The translations under genes and the position numbers were made by a program. A stretch of DNA of 5,488 nucleotides from Pseudomonas sp. (lineage in GTDB: Bacteria > Pseudomonadota > Gammaproteobacteria > Pseudomonadales > Pseudomonadaceae), in assembly GCA_029240955.1 (NCBI GenBank), contig JARDZH010000185.1, forward strand, positions 1-5,488. The letters run 5' to 3'. The notes below the pieces were generated by a model that saw only the letters and a list, made by a program, of their open reading frames with translations, was not told where the DNA came from and did not search any database. Shown piece by piece: positions 1-5,382 of this stretch (positions are counted from its first letter, which is position 1; every line of letters starts with the position of its first letter).

Positions 1-27
1 CCCGCAGACGTTAATCTGCGGGGTTTT
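1..27 (-). terminator. Duplicated copy of the tRNA-Cys terminator, cut by the window edge
   Basis: The hairpin arms are 1-8 (outer part cut off) and 15-23, with loop 9-14 and a T run at 24-27. It is the same hairpin as at 951-974. As displaced DNA it no longer follows an intact tRNA gene, but it could still stop transcription crossing the junction. Confidence 0.6.
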
Positions 28-32
28 AGATG

Positions 33-76
33 TGGAGGCCGAGGTCGGAATCGAACCGGCGTAGGCGGATTTGCAA
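33..76 (-). pseudogene. tRNA-Cys 3' fragment (anticodon loop to CCA)
   Basis: Read on the minus strand, this fragment starts at the first base of the anticodon loop (TTGCAAA, anticodon GCA) and runs through the 3' anticodon strand, T arm, 3' acceptor strand, U73 and encoded CCA. The D arm and 5' acceptor strand are absent and are replaced by unrelated sequence from 77 on, so no functional tRNA can be made. It is the displaced half of the integration target. Confidence 0.88.
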
Positions 77-149
77 CCAACCCTGACGGACATAGCCGTC
101 CCTCCTGCAGCCATGCTTGCACTGCCTTACCCCAGTTACAAATGCGGCC

Positions 150-178
150 TTGAGACGACTGGGTGAAAACACTACCAT
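150..178 (+). promoter_or_regulatory. Predicted sigma-70 promoter of higBA
   Basis: TTGAGA (150-155, 5 of 6 matches to the -35 consensus) and TACCAT (173-178, 4 of 6) are separated by 17 bases. Transcription would start near 185, just before the higB ribosome-binding site. The position and spacing fit well, but this is a prediction from sequence only. Confidence 0.5.
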
Positions 179-180
179 TT

Positions 181-195
181 CTCCCAAATTGGGAG
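181..195. promoter_or_regulatory. 15-bp palindrome over the higB start region (candidate operator)
   Basis: CTCCCAA (181-187), central A, TTGGGAG (189-195) form a perfect inverted repeat between the predicted -10 box and the higB start codon. Its right arm overlaps the Shine-Dalgarno GGAGG (192-196). HigA antitoxins usually repress their own operon by binding such a palindrome. If the transcript starts far enough upstream, the same bases could form a hairpin hiding the ribosome-binding site (178-185 with 191-198, one G-U pair). Confidence 0.6.
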
Positions 196-203
196 GAAGT
201 AGC

Positions 204-506
204 TTGAGAGTGATCGCACGAGGGACCTTGCGAGACTTCTGGGAAAGTAGCTCCGCTTATGCTGACGCCATCATCCCTTTAGTGGAGTGGTACCGGCACA
301 TGGAGAAAGCGACGTATTGCACGCCTCAGGAAGTTAAAACGGAATTACGCACTGCCAGCATACTCAAGGGTAGCCGGGTGGTGTTCAACATCGCCGGGAA
401 CAAGTATCGGGTCATTCTGGCCATTGACTACGACAGACAAATCGCGTTCATACGATTCGTCGGTACACACGCCCAGTACGACAAAGTGGACGCGGAGACC
501 ATTTGA
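204..506 (+). CDS. higB: HigB-family mRNA-cleaving toxin (RelE-like)
   Basis: Predicted 100-residue toxin of the HigB branch of the RelE superfamily. These proteins cut mRNA on translating ribosomes and are neutralised by the partner antitoxin. Family landmarks recognised by eye are the N-terminal RVIARGTLRDFW, SILKGSRVVFNIAGNKYR (52-68) and the C-terminal FVGTHAQYDKVDAETI with His89, Tyr92 and Asp93. I chose the TTG at 204 because GGAGG (192-196) sits 7 bases upstream and the resulting N-terminus matches the family. The frame stays open back to a TTG at 117, but that stretch resembles nothing in the family. The rare start codon and the palindrome overlapping the ribosome-binding site suggest low toxin output. 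The toxin lies upstream of the antitoxin, the higBA order. No key family motif appears to be missing, so it is probably intact. Confidence 0.9.
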   Translation: MRVIARGTLRDFWESSSAYADAIIPLVEWYRHMEKATYCTPQEVKTELRTASILKGSRVVFNIAGNKYRVILAIDYDRQIAFIRFVGTHAQYDKVDAETI

Positions 507-865
507 TGGACATCAAACCTATTCATACCGATGCTGATCTTGCAGCGGCCCTGAGTCGCGTGGAAATGCTCTGGGGCGCGCAACGCAACACTCCAGAGGG
601 GGACGAGCTGGAAATCCTCTCGATACTCATCGAAAGATATGAAGCTGAACGATATCCGCTGCCCCAGTCCGACCCGATTGAAGCGATCAAATTTCTGATG
701 GAGCAACAGGGTCTGACGCCTGCGGATCTGGAGCCCTACATCGGAAGCAGCGGACGTGTGTCAGAGGTGCTCAACAGAAAGCGCAAGCTCAGCCTGGCGA
801 TGATCAAGCGGCTCCACGATGGTCTTCGCATTCCTTACGAATGCCTGCTCGCCGGTACCGCTTGA
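506..865 (+). CDS. higA: HigA-family antitoxin with C-terminal helix-turn-helix
   Basis: Predicted 119-residue antitoxin that binds HigB and represses the operon. The N-terminal half (about 1-55) is helical and probably contacts the toxin. Residues 58-104 form an XRE/Cro-type helix-turn-helix (IEAIKFLMEQQGLTPADLEPYIG, then SSGRVSEVLNRKRKLS). The ATG overlaps the higB stop codon by one base (TGATG, 504-508), so translation is very likely coupled and the antitoxin is made whenever the toxin is. A TTG at 503 in the same frame would add one residue and is less likely. Only this gene pair lies between the tRNA-Cys repeats, so its job there is probably to stabilise the element by post-segregational killing. 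That role is an inference. Confidence 0.9.
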   Translation: MDIKPIHTDADLAAALSRVEMLWGAQRNTPEGDELEILSILIERYEAERYPLPQSDPIEAIKFLMEQQGLTPADLEPYIGSSGRVSEVLNRKRKLSLAMIKRLHDGLRIPYECLLAGTA

Positions 866-872
866 ATCGGAA

Positions 873-916
873 ACAGACCTTCAGGGCAATATACGAGAAC
901 GCTTGCCCTGACCTGT
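873..916. other. Large stem-loop downstream of higA
   Basis: TCAGGGCAA (881-889) and TTGCCCTGA (903-911) are perfect 9-bp arms around a 13-base loop. An outer ACAG (873-876) pairs with CTGT (913-916) across an asymmetric internal loop. No T run follows, so it is not a typical intrinsic terminator. It begins 8 bases after the higA stop codon. It could protect the 3' end of the higBA mRNA, or be a protein-binding site near the right end of the element. Confidence 0.55.
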
Positions 917-944
917 CGGACCACCTGAGTTATCAACGCCCAAC

Positions 945-978
945 AAAAAACCCCGCAGACGTTAATCTGCGGGGTTTT
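945..978 (-). terminator. Bidirectional intrinsic terminator of the tRNA operon and higBA
   Basis: A 9-bp GC-rich stem (951-959 with 966-974) encloses the six-base loop 960-965. Six A's at 945-950 give a six-U tail on the minus strand, ending the tRNA-Gly/tRNA-Cys transcript 33 bases past the CCA. Four T's at 975-978 give a weaker tail for plus-strand transcripts from higBA. The hairpin is inside the duplicated repeat, so the element gains a terminator for its own operon upon integration. Confidence 0.9.
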
Positions 979-1027
979 AGATGTGGAGGCCGAGGTCGGA
1001 ATCGAACCGGCGTAGGCGGATTTGCAA
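952..1027. repeat. Right copy of 76-bp direct repeat (att site within intact tRNA-Cys)
   Basis: Identical to 1-76. Its right edge (1027) is the 5' edge of the anticodon loop, beyond which the intact tRNA-Cys continues. The position fits a crossover in the anticodon loop with the loop-to-3'-end segment regenerated by the element, as known for many tyrosine integrases that target tRNA genes. Confidence 0.9.
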
Positions 1028-1057
1028 TCCGCTGCATAACCATTTTGCTACTCGGCC
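984..1057 (-). tRNA. tRNA-Cys (GCA)
   Basis: Cloverleaf of 74 bases with encoded CCA (984-986) and U73, the usual cysteine discriminator base. The 7-bp acceptor stem (GGCCGAG/CTCGGCC) is perfect, and the anticodon arm is GCGGA-TTGCAAA-TCCGC with anticodon GCA. The D stem has three pairs plus an A13/A22 opposition, as also seen in E. coli tRNA-Cys. The T stem has a C50/A64 mismatch. Its 3' half doubles as the right attachment site, so the element has kept the gene whole. It is transcribed with tRNA-Gly. Confidence 0.97.
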
Positions 1058-1139
1058 CCAAACGTATGATGCTTACAACCGCATCAAACGTGTCTTGCAC
1101 TTTGAAGGCATCACTTGATAAGCGCTGCTTTCTTGAATC

Positions 1140-1215
<76 letters not shown>

Positions 1216-1233
1216 GTCTTGGTAACGTGCGCC

Positions 1234-1261
1234 ATTGTATACGCTCAAATACTTCCGTCAA
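1234..1261 (-). promoter_or_regulatory. Stable-RNA sigma-70 promoter of the tRNA-Gly/tRNA-Cys operon
   Basis: On the minus strand, TTGACG (1256-1261) and TACAAT (1234-1239) are 16 bases apart, both 5 of 6 matches. The bases after the -10 box are GC-rich (GGCGCAC, 1227-1233), the type of discriminator linked to stringent control of stable RNA genes. The promoter starts 17 bases after the pgsA stop codon. Confidence 0.8.
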
Positions 1262-1278
1262 GCCTTTGATTCAAAAAC

Positions 1279-1839
1279 TTATTTTTTATCGGACGTGGTT
1301 TTCAGGTGCGGCCATGCCGCGCGCAAGTACTGCACCATGGACCACAATGTCAGCCCGGCCGCGATCAGGAGCAGCGCATAGCCCAAGGCCACCCAGAACG
1401 TGAGCATCGGTGGATTGGCAAGGAGTATGACCAGTGCCAGCATTTGTGCAGCGGTCTTCCATTTGCCCATGTTGGAAACGGCAACCTGAGCGCGCGCGCC
1501 GATTTCGGCCATCCACTCACGCAGTGCGGAAATCACGATTTCGCGGCCGATGATGACTGCGGCCGCCAGGGTCAGCCACAAGTTCGCGTGGGTCTGAACC
1601 AGCAGAACCAGCGCCACCGCGACCATCAGCTTGTCGGCAACCGGATCGAGAAACGCACCGAACGGGGTGCTCTGCTCCAGGCGACGCGCCAGATAACCGT
1701 CCAGCCAGTCAGTTGCGGCAGCGAACGCAAAGACGGTACTGGCGGCCGTATAGCTCCAGTGATAAGGCAGATAGAACAGCAAAATGAAGATCGGTATCAG
1801 TAAAACACGTAGGACGGTAATCAGATTCGGGATATTCAT
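1279..1839 (-). CDS. pgsA: CDP-diacylglycerol--glycerol-3-phosphate 3-phosphatidyltransferase
   Basis: An inner-membrane enzyme that joins CDP-diacylglycerol and glycerol-3-phosphate to give phosphatidylglycerophosphate and CMP, the committed step to phosphatidylglycerol and cardiolipin. The complete CDP-alcohol phosphatidyltransferase signature is present: D44, D47, G48, A51, R52, G61, D65 and D69 (DWLDGYLAR, then [11 protein letters not shown]). The protein is hydrophobic with several membrane segments: about 9-25, 29-43, 71-97 and 145-165. I start it at the ATG giving [12 protein letters not shown] (186 residues), the family's usual N-terminus. A GTG two codons upstream (1843-1845) is in frame and would give 188. 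No clear Shine-Dalgarno sequence precedes either, so translation may be coupled to uvrC, which ends 32 bases upstream. No stem-loop terminator is visible before the tRNA promoter, so readthrough into the tRNAs is possible. Confidence 0.96.
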   Translation of the reverse strand: MNIPNLITVLRVLLIPIFILLFYLPYHWSYTAASTVFAFAAATDWLDGYLARRLEQSTPFGAFLDPVADKLMVAVALVLLVQTHANLWLTLAAAVIIGREIVISALREWMAEIGARAQVAVSNMGKWKTAAQMLALVILLANPPMLTFWVALGYALLLIAAGLTLWSMVQYLRAAWPHLKTTSDKK

Positions 1840-1871
1840 CGGCACAACTGGCTGCGAGGTGAACGGGCATT

Positions 1872-3695
1872 CTACTCGCTGTGCAGGTTTGCATAAATCG
1901 ACTCTGCCAGCTTTTTGCTGATTCCAGGCGCTTTTGCTATTTCTTCGATGCTTGCACGAGATAATTCCTGCAATCCACCGAAGTGTTTGAGCAGATCGCG
2001 GCGCCGTGTCGGCCCCACCCCCGCTACACCTTCGAGCGTCGACGTCCGGCGTGTCTTGCCCCGTCTGGCGCGGTGACCGGTAATAGCAAAACGGTGAGCT
2101 TCGTCGCGGATCTGCTGGATCAGGTGCAGTGCGGGCGAATCCCCGGGGAGCGTGAATTCGTGAGCCGCATCGTTCAGATACAGGGTTTCGAAGCCCGCCT
2201 TGCGGGTCGTGCCCTTGGCAACGCCCAGCAGTATCAGGTCCGGCACTGCCAGTTCGTTGAGTACATCGCGCGCCATCGCCATCTGGCCTTTACCGCCATC
2301 CACCAGCAGCACGTCAGGCAACTTGCCCTCTCCGTCCATGATTCTGCTGTACCGACGGGTCAGCGCCTGATGCATCGCTGCATAGTCATCGCCTGCGGTC
2401 ACGCCTTCGATGTTGAAGCGCCGGTAGTCGGACTTGATCGGTCCTTCGGGCCCGAACACGACGCATGACGCAACGGTGGCCTCGCCGCTGGAGTGACTGA
2501 TGTCATAGCACTCCAGACGGGTCGGCGGCTCGTCGAGGTCAAGAACCTGACCCAGCGCTTCGAAACGCGACGCGACGTGCTGCCGGTTCGCCAGGCGTGC
2601 GGACAGTGCCTGCTCGGCGTTGGTCACCGCCAATTGCTGCCAGCGAGCACGCGTGCCACGTACACGATGACTGATGGTCAGCTCGCGACCGCGCAGCTCC
2701 TCGATTGCCTCGATCAAGGCCGGGAAATCCTCGTTGACCACATTGACGATCACTTCGGTGGGCAGCTCACGGTCGACGCCGCCGAGGAAATATTGCGCCA
2801 GGAAGGCAGACATGACCTCGCCAACCTCTTCCTCGATCCCGACCTGGGGAAAGAAGTTCTTGCTGCCCAGTACCCGGCCGTCGCGCACGCTGATCAGGTG
2901 CACGCAGGCACCGCCCGGGTTGACGAAGGCCGCGATCACGTCGACATCGCCAGTGCCGCCTTCCATGCTTTGCTGGTCCTGGACACGGCGCAGCAGGGCA
3001 ATCTGGTCACGCAGCTCGGCGGCGCGTTCGAAGTCCAGGGACATCGCGGCCTTTTCCATGCTGGCGTTCAGTTCATCGCCGAGCGCGTTGCTGCGCCCTT
3101 CGAGAAACATCACCGAGTGACGCACGTCTTCTGCATACACTTCAGGCTCTACCAGCCCGACACATGGCCCTTTGCAGCGCTTGATCTGGTATTGCAGGCA
3201 CGGCCTGTTGCGATTCCTGTAGTAGCTGTCCTCACACTGGCGAACCTGAAAGGTCTTCTGCAGCAGACTCAGGCTCTCGCGTATCGCCCCGGCGCTTGGA
3301 TACGGGCCGAAATAACGCCCTTTCGCCCTCTTCGCGCCACGATGAATGCTCAGACGCGGATAATCACCGTCGGAAAGAAACACGTACGGGTAGGATTTGT
3401 CATCGCGCAGCAGAATGTTATACGGCGGCCGCCACTCTTTGATCAGCGTCTGCTCGAGCAGCAGCGCCTCGGTTTCGTTGGCGGTGATGGTGGTTTCAAT
3501 CTGGGCGATACGGCCGACCAGCGCGCTGGTCTTGGGCGCATGACCCGTCTTGCGAAAGTAACTGGCCAGACGCTTCTTGAGGTTCTTGGCCTTGCCGACA
3601 TACAGCAGCTTCGCTTCGGCATCGAACATGCGATAGACGCCGGGCCGACCACTGCAGGTCGAGAGAAAAGCACTTGGATCAAACGTAAGGGTCAT
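1872..3695 (-). CDS. uvrC: UvrABC excinuclease subunit C
   Basis: The nuclease subunit of bacterial nucleotide excision repair, which cuts on both sides of a lesion in the UvrB-DNA complex. It has 607 residues, a full-length size. The N-terminal GIY-YIG nuclease has GVY (19-21), YVG (32-34) and R42, and makes the 3' cut. Four cysteines (154, 166, 174, 178) match the known iron-sulfur site of UvrC. The UVR motif that binds UvrB lies near 203-238. The RNase H-like nuclease for the 5' cut includes ECYDISH (D398), LLVDGGKGQ (D466) and DEAHRF (H534). Tandem helix-hairpin-helix motifs (about 553-605) end the protein. The start codon is 2 bases after the gacA stop codon, with no good Shine-Dalgarno sequence, so translation is probably coupled. 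The gacA-uvrC linkage is classic in gamma-proteobacteria. Confidence 0.98.
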   Translation of the reverse strand: MTLTFDPSAFLSTCSGRPGVYRMFDAEAKLLYVGKAKNLKKRLASYFRKTGHAPKTSALVGRIAQIETTITANETEALLLEQTLIKEWRPPYNILLRDDKSYPYVFLSDGDYPRLSIHRGAKRAKGRYFGPYPSAGAIRESLSLLQKTFQVRQCEDSYYRNRNRPCLQYQIKRCKGPCVGLVEPEVYAEDVRHSVMFLEGRSNALGDELNASMEKAAMSLDFERAAELRDQIALLRRVQDQQSMEGGTGDVDVIAAFVNPGGACVHLISVRDGRVLGSKNFFPQVGIEEEVGEVMSAFLAQYFLGGVDRELPTEVIVNVVNEDFPALIEAIEELRGRELTISHRVRGTRARWQQLAVTNAEQALSARLANRQHVASRFEALGQVLDLDEPPTRLECYDISHSSGEATVASCVVFGPEGPIKSDYRRFNIEGVTAGDDYAAMHQALTRRYSRIMDGEGKLPDVLLVDGGKGQMAMARDVLNELAVPDLILLGVAKGTTRKAGFETLYLNDAAHEFTLPGDSPALHLIQQIRDEAHRFAITGHRARRGKTRRTSTLEGVAGVGPTRRRDLLKHFGGLQELSRASIEEIAKAPGISKKLAESIYANLHSE

Positions 3696-3697
3696 AT

Positions 3698-4342
3698 TCA
3701 GGCGCTGGCATCGACCATGCCGTGACGTACAGCCAGTAAAGCCAGTTCGACATCACTGCTGATGGAAAGCTTTTCGAAGATGCGGTAACGGTAGGTATTG
3801 ACGGTTTTGGGTGACAGACACAGCTTGTCGGAGATGGTCTGCACCTTCTGGCAGCCCACGATCATCAGTGCAATCTGAATCTCGCGCTCGGACAACAGGT
3901 CGAACGGCGAATTGTTTACCTGGGGCTGAAACGACTTGAGCGCCAGTTGCTGGGCGATCTGCGGACTGAGGTAGCGTTGACCGGCGAACACCAGCCGGAT
4001 CGCCTGAACCATCTCAGCCAGACCTGCGCCTTTGGTCATGTAGCCAGCGGCACCAGCCTGCAGCAGCCGGGTGGGGAACGGGTCTTCCTCGCAGGCCGTG
4101 ACGGCTACCACCTTGATATCCGGATGACTGCGCAACATCTTGCGCGTCGCTTCCAGACCCCCGATGCCCGGCATCTTGACGTCCATCAGCACGACATCGG
4201 GCTTGAGCTCCCGCGCCTTCTTCAAGGATTCTTCGCCAGAGTCGGCCTGCCCGACTACCTGCAAGCCGTCTATATCGGCCAACATGCGGGTGATGCCTGT
4301 CCGGACGAGATCATGGTCATCTACAACTAGCACCCTAATCAA
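3698..4342 (-). CDS. gacA: GacA/UvrY response regulator
   Basis: The response regulator of the GacS/GacA two-component system. Phosphorylated by GacS, it activates Rsm small RNA genes that titrate RsmA-type translational repressors, and so controls virulence, secondary metabolites and lifestyle. It has 214 residues. The receiver domain (1-120) has acidic D8 and D9, phospho-acceptor D54, T82 and K104. The LuxR-type helix-turn-helix (about 149-205) has LSERE (150-154) and the recognition helix region [16 protein letters not shown] (177-192). The start is TTG, supported by GAGG (4350-4353) 7 bases upstream and by the family N-terminus [14 protein letters not shown]; a TTG start is known for P. 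syringae gacA. It is the first gene of the gacA-uvrC-pgsA operon, with phage-type genes directly upstream. All key residues are present. Confidence 0.98.
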   Translation of the reverse strand: MIRVLVVDDHDLVRTGITRMLADIDGLQVVGQADSGEESLKKARELKPDVVLMDVKMPGIGGLEATRKMLRSHPDIKVVAVTACEEDPFPTRLLQAGAAGYMTKGAGLAEMVQAIRLVFAGQRYLSPQIAQQLALKSFQPQVNNSPFDLLSEREIQIALMIVGCQKVQTISDKLCLSPKTVNTYRYRIFEKLSISSDVELALLAVRHGMVDASA

Positions 4343-4347
4343 GCAGA

Positions 4348-4391
4348 CACCTCACGCAACAGTCATAACGATTTGCCGATCACCATAACAA
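4348..4391 (-). promoter_or_regulatory. gacA ribosome-binding site and weak promoter candidate
   Basis: The Shine-Dalgarno GAGGTG (4348-4353) is well placed for the TTG start and is convincing. A possible promoter is TTGTTA (4386-4391) and TATGAC (4362-4367), 4 of 6 matches each, with an 18-base spacer. This part is weak and the real start site may lie elsewhere in the 178-base gap to the XRE gene. That gap (4343-4520) contains no other gene, and I see no terminator for the XRE gene in it. Confidence 0.35.
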
Positions 4392-4470
4392 AAAACAACA
4401 AGTTAGACCTAGCGCAAGCAAGATCTGTCCTACATCAACTACAGGCAACGCAGCCTTGTCATGTGTTGAG

Positions 4471-4492
4471 GGTTGTAGAGCGGTTGTACAGC
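4471..4492. repeat. Tandem 11-bp repeat between gacA and the XRE gene
   Basis: GGTTGTAGAGC (4471-4481) is followed directly by GGTTGTACAGC (4482-4492), with 10 of 11 bases identical. It lies 29 bases downstream of the XRE stop codon, where the end of a prophage beginning with the repressor gene would be expected. Repeated transposase-binding sites mark the ends of transposable phages, but nothing here proves that role. Confidence 0.5.
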
Positions 4493-4520
4493 ATTCGCAC
4501 GGAACGGGTCCGCGCCCCTG

Positions 4521-4886
4521 TCAGTCGTTGTCGGCGGCAATCTCCTTGCTGTTCGCATAGGATGCAGACAGCTCCGCCATGGTCGTGGTCAGGCGCCTGA
4601 TCGCGTCCTGATCTTCCCGGTTCAGAACCCTGTAACTGCCCAGCACCTTTTCTTCGGCCTGGCTCAGATTGTCGATCGCCATAGGCGTCGGCGTTCCGGT
4701 CAACACATAGAGTACGTCCACTCCCTTTGCAGCCACCGCCGCCAAGTAATCAGCCTTGGGCGCGCGATCACCGCTTTCATACTTTCCCTGGGCGTTTGCT
4801 TCCACACCACCGATTTCACCGAAGGCACGCTGAGAAAGCCCAAGACGCTCCCTTTCTTTTCTTAGCCTGTACCCTATTCCACTCAT
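4521..4886 (-). CDS. XRE-family transcriptional repressor, phage CI/c type without peptidase domain
   Basis: A predicted 121-residue DNA-binding repressor. Residues 5-62 form a helix-turn-helix (YRLRKERERLGLSQRAFGEIGGV, then KYESGDRAPKADYLAAVAAKGVDVLYVLTG), a form common in repressors of Mu-like and other Pseudomonas and Burkholderia prophages. Residues 75-112 look helical and may serve dimerisation. There is no LexA/S24 peptidase domain, so RecA-triggered self-cleavage is not expected. The ATG at 4886 gives the family N-terminus. AGGA (4899-4902) lies 12 bases upstream, a rather long gap. An ATG at 4913 (nine more residues) has AGAAGG touching it, which is too close. The gene diverges from a small DNA-binding gene across a control region with a 20-bp palindrome. 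The exact prophage type is uncertain. Confidence 0.85.
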   Translation of the reverse strand: MSGIGYRLRKERERLGLSQRAFGEIGGVEANAQGKYESGDRAPKADYLAAVAAKGVDVLYVLTGTPTPMAIDNLSQAEEKVLGSYRVLNREDQDAIRRLTTTMAELSASYANSKEIAADND

Positions 4887-4903
4887 TTGAATGCTTAGTC
4901 CTG

Positions 4904-4931
4904 TTGACGACATCCTTCTGGATGGTAGAAT
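4904..4931 (+). promoter_or_regulatory. Strong sigma-70 promoter of the small DNA-binding gene
   Basis: TTGACG (4904-4909) and TAGAAT (4926-4931), each 5 of 6 matches, have a 16-base spacer. Transcription would start near 4938 and give a leader of about 31 bases. The -35 box is 17 bases from the XRE start codon, so the divergent genes share very compact control DNA. No convincing promoter for the XRE gene was found. Confidence 0.7.
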
Positions 4932-4936
4932 CCAGA
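4917..4936. promoter_or_regulatory. Perfect 20-bp palindrome over the -10 box (candidate repressor operator)
   Basis: TCTGGAT (4917-4923) and ATCCAGA (4930-4936) are exact inverted copies around a six-base centre. The predicted -10 box (4926-4931) is inside it. Position, size and two-fold symmetry fit an operator for the divergent XRE repressor, which would block RNA polymerase here. Binding itself is inferred. Confidence 0.7.
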
Positions 4937-4940
4937 GAGA

Positions 4941-4970
4941 ATTGAACTGATTTGAACGGTTTTGAACTAT
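4941..4970 (+). repeat. Three phased 10-bp TTGAAC repeats in the leader
   Basis: Three successive 10-mers, ATTGAACTGA, TTTGAACGGT and TTTGAACTAT, share (A/T)TTGAAC at exactly one helical turn. They cover nearly the whole predicted leader and run into the ATG of the next gene. A fourth copy, ATTGAACTGG, lies at 5381-5390, and a near match, TTTGAAT, overlaps the XRE start codon at 4886-4892. The pattern suggests binding sites for one of the two local DNA-binding proteins. Confidence 0.75.
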
Positions 4971-5199
4971 GCCCGGAATACGCACCGCTGCACAAGCCAA
5001 GGCCTGGCTTGAACAACAGGGTAAATCCGTTCAGGAATTTGCACGCGAGAACAGCATCGATCCGGCTACGACCTATCAGGTGCTGGCTGGCCGCAAGAAG
5101 GGACGACGTGGCGAAGCCCACAAAGTGGCGGTTTTATTGGGCATGAAGATCGGCAGCATTCCAGCGCCCGCCGTTTCGACCGATCCGCTGCCGGACTGA
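4969..5199 (+). CDS. Small phage DNA-binding protein, BcepMu gp16-like
   Basis: A 76-residue protein whose residues 8-60 form a compact helix-turn-helix: AKAWLEQQGKSVQEFARENSIDP, the putative recognition segment ATTYQVLAGRKKGRRG with a basic stretch at 42-47, then EAHKVAVLLGMK. The layout matches the BcepMu gp16 family, found beside the repressor gene in Mu-like and related prophages, where it may act like Cro or Ner. The tail (61-76) is proline-rich and probably disordered. The ATG is the first start in this frame after an in-frame stop just upstream, yet no Shine-Dalgarno sequence precedes it; the leader is filled by TTGAAC repeats. It is transcribed away from the XRE gene and ends at a terminator near 5300. 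The family call is from memory of the motif; the function is inferred. Confidence 0.82.
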   Translation: MPGIRTAAQAKAWLEQQGKSVQEFARENSIDPATTYQVLAGRKKGRRGEAHKVAVLLGMKIGSIPAPAVSTDPLPD

Positions 5200-5281
5200 T
5201 CAGCGCTCGAACCTGCCTCGTGACTGATAAAACACACGCTTGTGTCAGCAAGAACCGGCGATGTAAGTCGTCTTTTCCGAC

Positions 5282-5302
5282 AAAACCCGTCAGCGGTTTT
5301 TT
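5282..5302 (+). terminator. Intrinsic terminator after the small DNA-binding gene
   Basis: AAAACC (5282-5287) pairs with GGTTTT (5295-5300) around a seven-base loop, and the T run continues to 5302. The stem is short and AT-rich, so strength is uncertain. It lies 83 bases after the stop codon and separates this gene from the next promoter region. Confidence 0.6.
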
Positions 5303-5315
5303 GCGTCGAGGTTGA

Positions 5316-5340
5316 GTCGCGCGTCAGTGTACCGTGCGAC
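5316..5340. other. GC-rich stem-loop upstream of the last gene
   Basis: GTCGCGCG (5316-5323) pairs with CGTGCGAC (5333-5340), eight pairs including one G-U, around a nine-base loop. No T run follows. It lies about 97 bases before the start codon at 5437 and could be a protein-binding site or a leader structure. Confidence 0.4.
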
Positions 5341-5367
5341 GTAAACAGATTGGCAACTATCGGCTTC

Positions 5368-5382
5368 ATTGGAATTTCCAAT
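5368..5382. promoter_or_regulatory. Perfect 15-bp palindrome with adjoining TTGAAC copy
   Basis: ATTGGAA (5368-5374), central T, TTCCAAT (5376-5382) form an exact inverted repeat. The last two bases overlap ATTGAACTGG (5381-5390), which matches the first leader repeat at 4941-4950 in nine of ten bases. Lying 55 bases before the next start codon, the pair of motifs is a candidate operator. I could not identify clear -35/-10 boxes nearby. Confidence 0.55.

Larger units (their letters stand above)
1..76. repeat. Left copy of 76-bp direct repeat (att site, tRNA-Cys 3' half plus terminator)
   Basis: Every base of 1-76 matches 952-1027, and the match ends at 76/77. The repeat holds the tRNA-Cys sequence from the anticodon loop to the encoded CCA, plus the downstream hairpin. 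Such a duplication is the expected result of site-specific integration into a tRNA gene, with the copy lacking the 5' half marking the far end of the element. The window starts inside the repeat, so it may extend further left. The identity is seen directly; its role as an attachment site is inferred. Confidence 0.9.
77..951. mobile_element. 875-bp mini-element in tRNA-Cys carrying higBA
   Basis: This DNA lies between the two 76-base repeats. Its only recognisable genes are higB and higA. No integrase, excisionase, transposase or replication gene is present. The left end has a short inverted repeat, GACGG (85-89) and CCGTC (96-100). The right end has a larger stem-loop at 873-916. It may be the leftover of a larger island after internal deletion, a non-autonomous element moved by an integrase supplied elsewhere, or one unit of a tandem array continuing left of the window. 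The boundaries are well supported by the repeats. Present mobility is unknown. Confidence 0.75.

Noticed and set aside
117..203. N-terminal extension of the toxin frame back to a TTG at 117
   Set aside because: The added 29 residues match nothing in the HigB family, they include the predicted promoter, and the TTG at 204 has a well-placed GGAGG.
1306..1803. Plus-strand open frame opposite pgsA
   Set aside because: Shadow of pgsA in GC-rich DNA; the opposite strand carries the complete enzyme signature.
2493..3725. Long plus-strand open frame opposite uvrC
   Set aside because: 410 codons is long, but it mirrors a perfectly conserved uvrC and shows no recognisable domain; expected by chance in high-GC Pseudomonas genes.
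4342..4342. TTG start of gacA as an anomaly
   Set aside because: TTG is the accepted start of gacA in P. syringae, and the Shine-Dalgarno sequence fits, so it is not unusual here.
5232..5245. ACACA-TGTGT hairpin after the small DNA-binding gene
   Set aside because: Only five pairs with a five-to-six-base loop and no T run; the better terminator is at 5282-5302.
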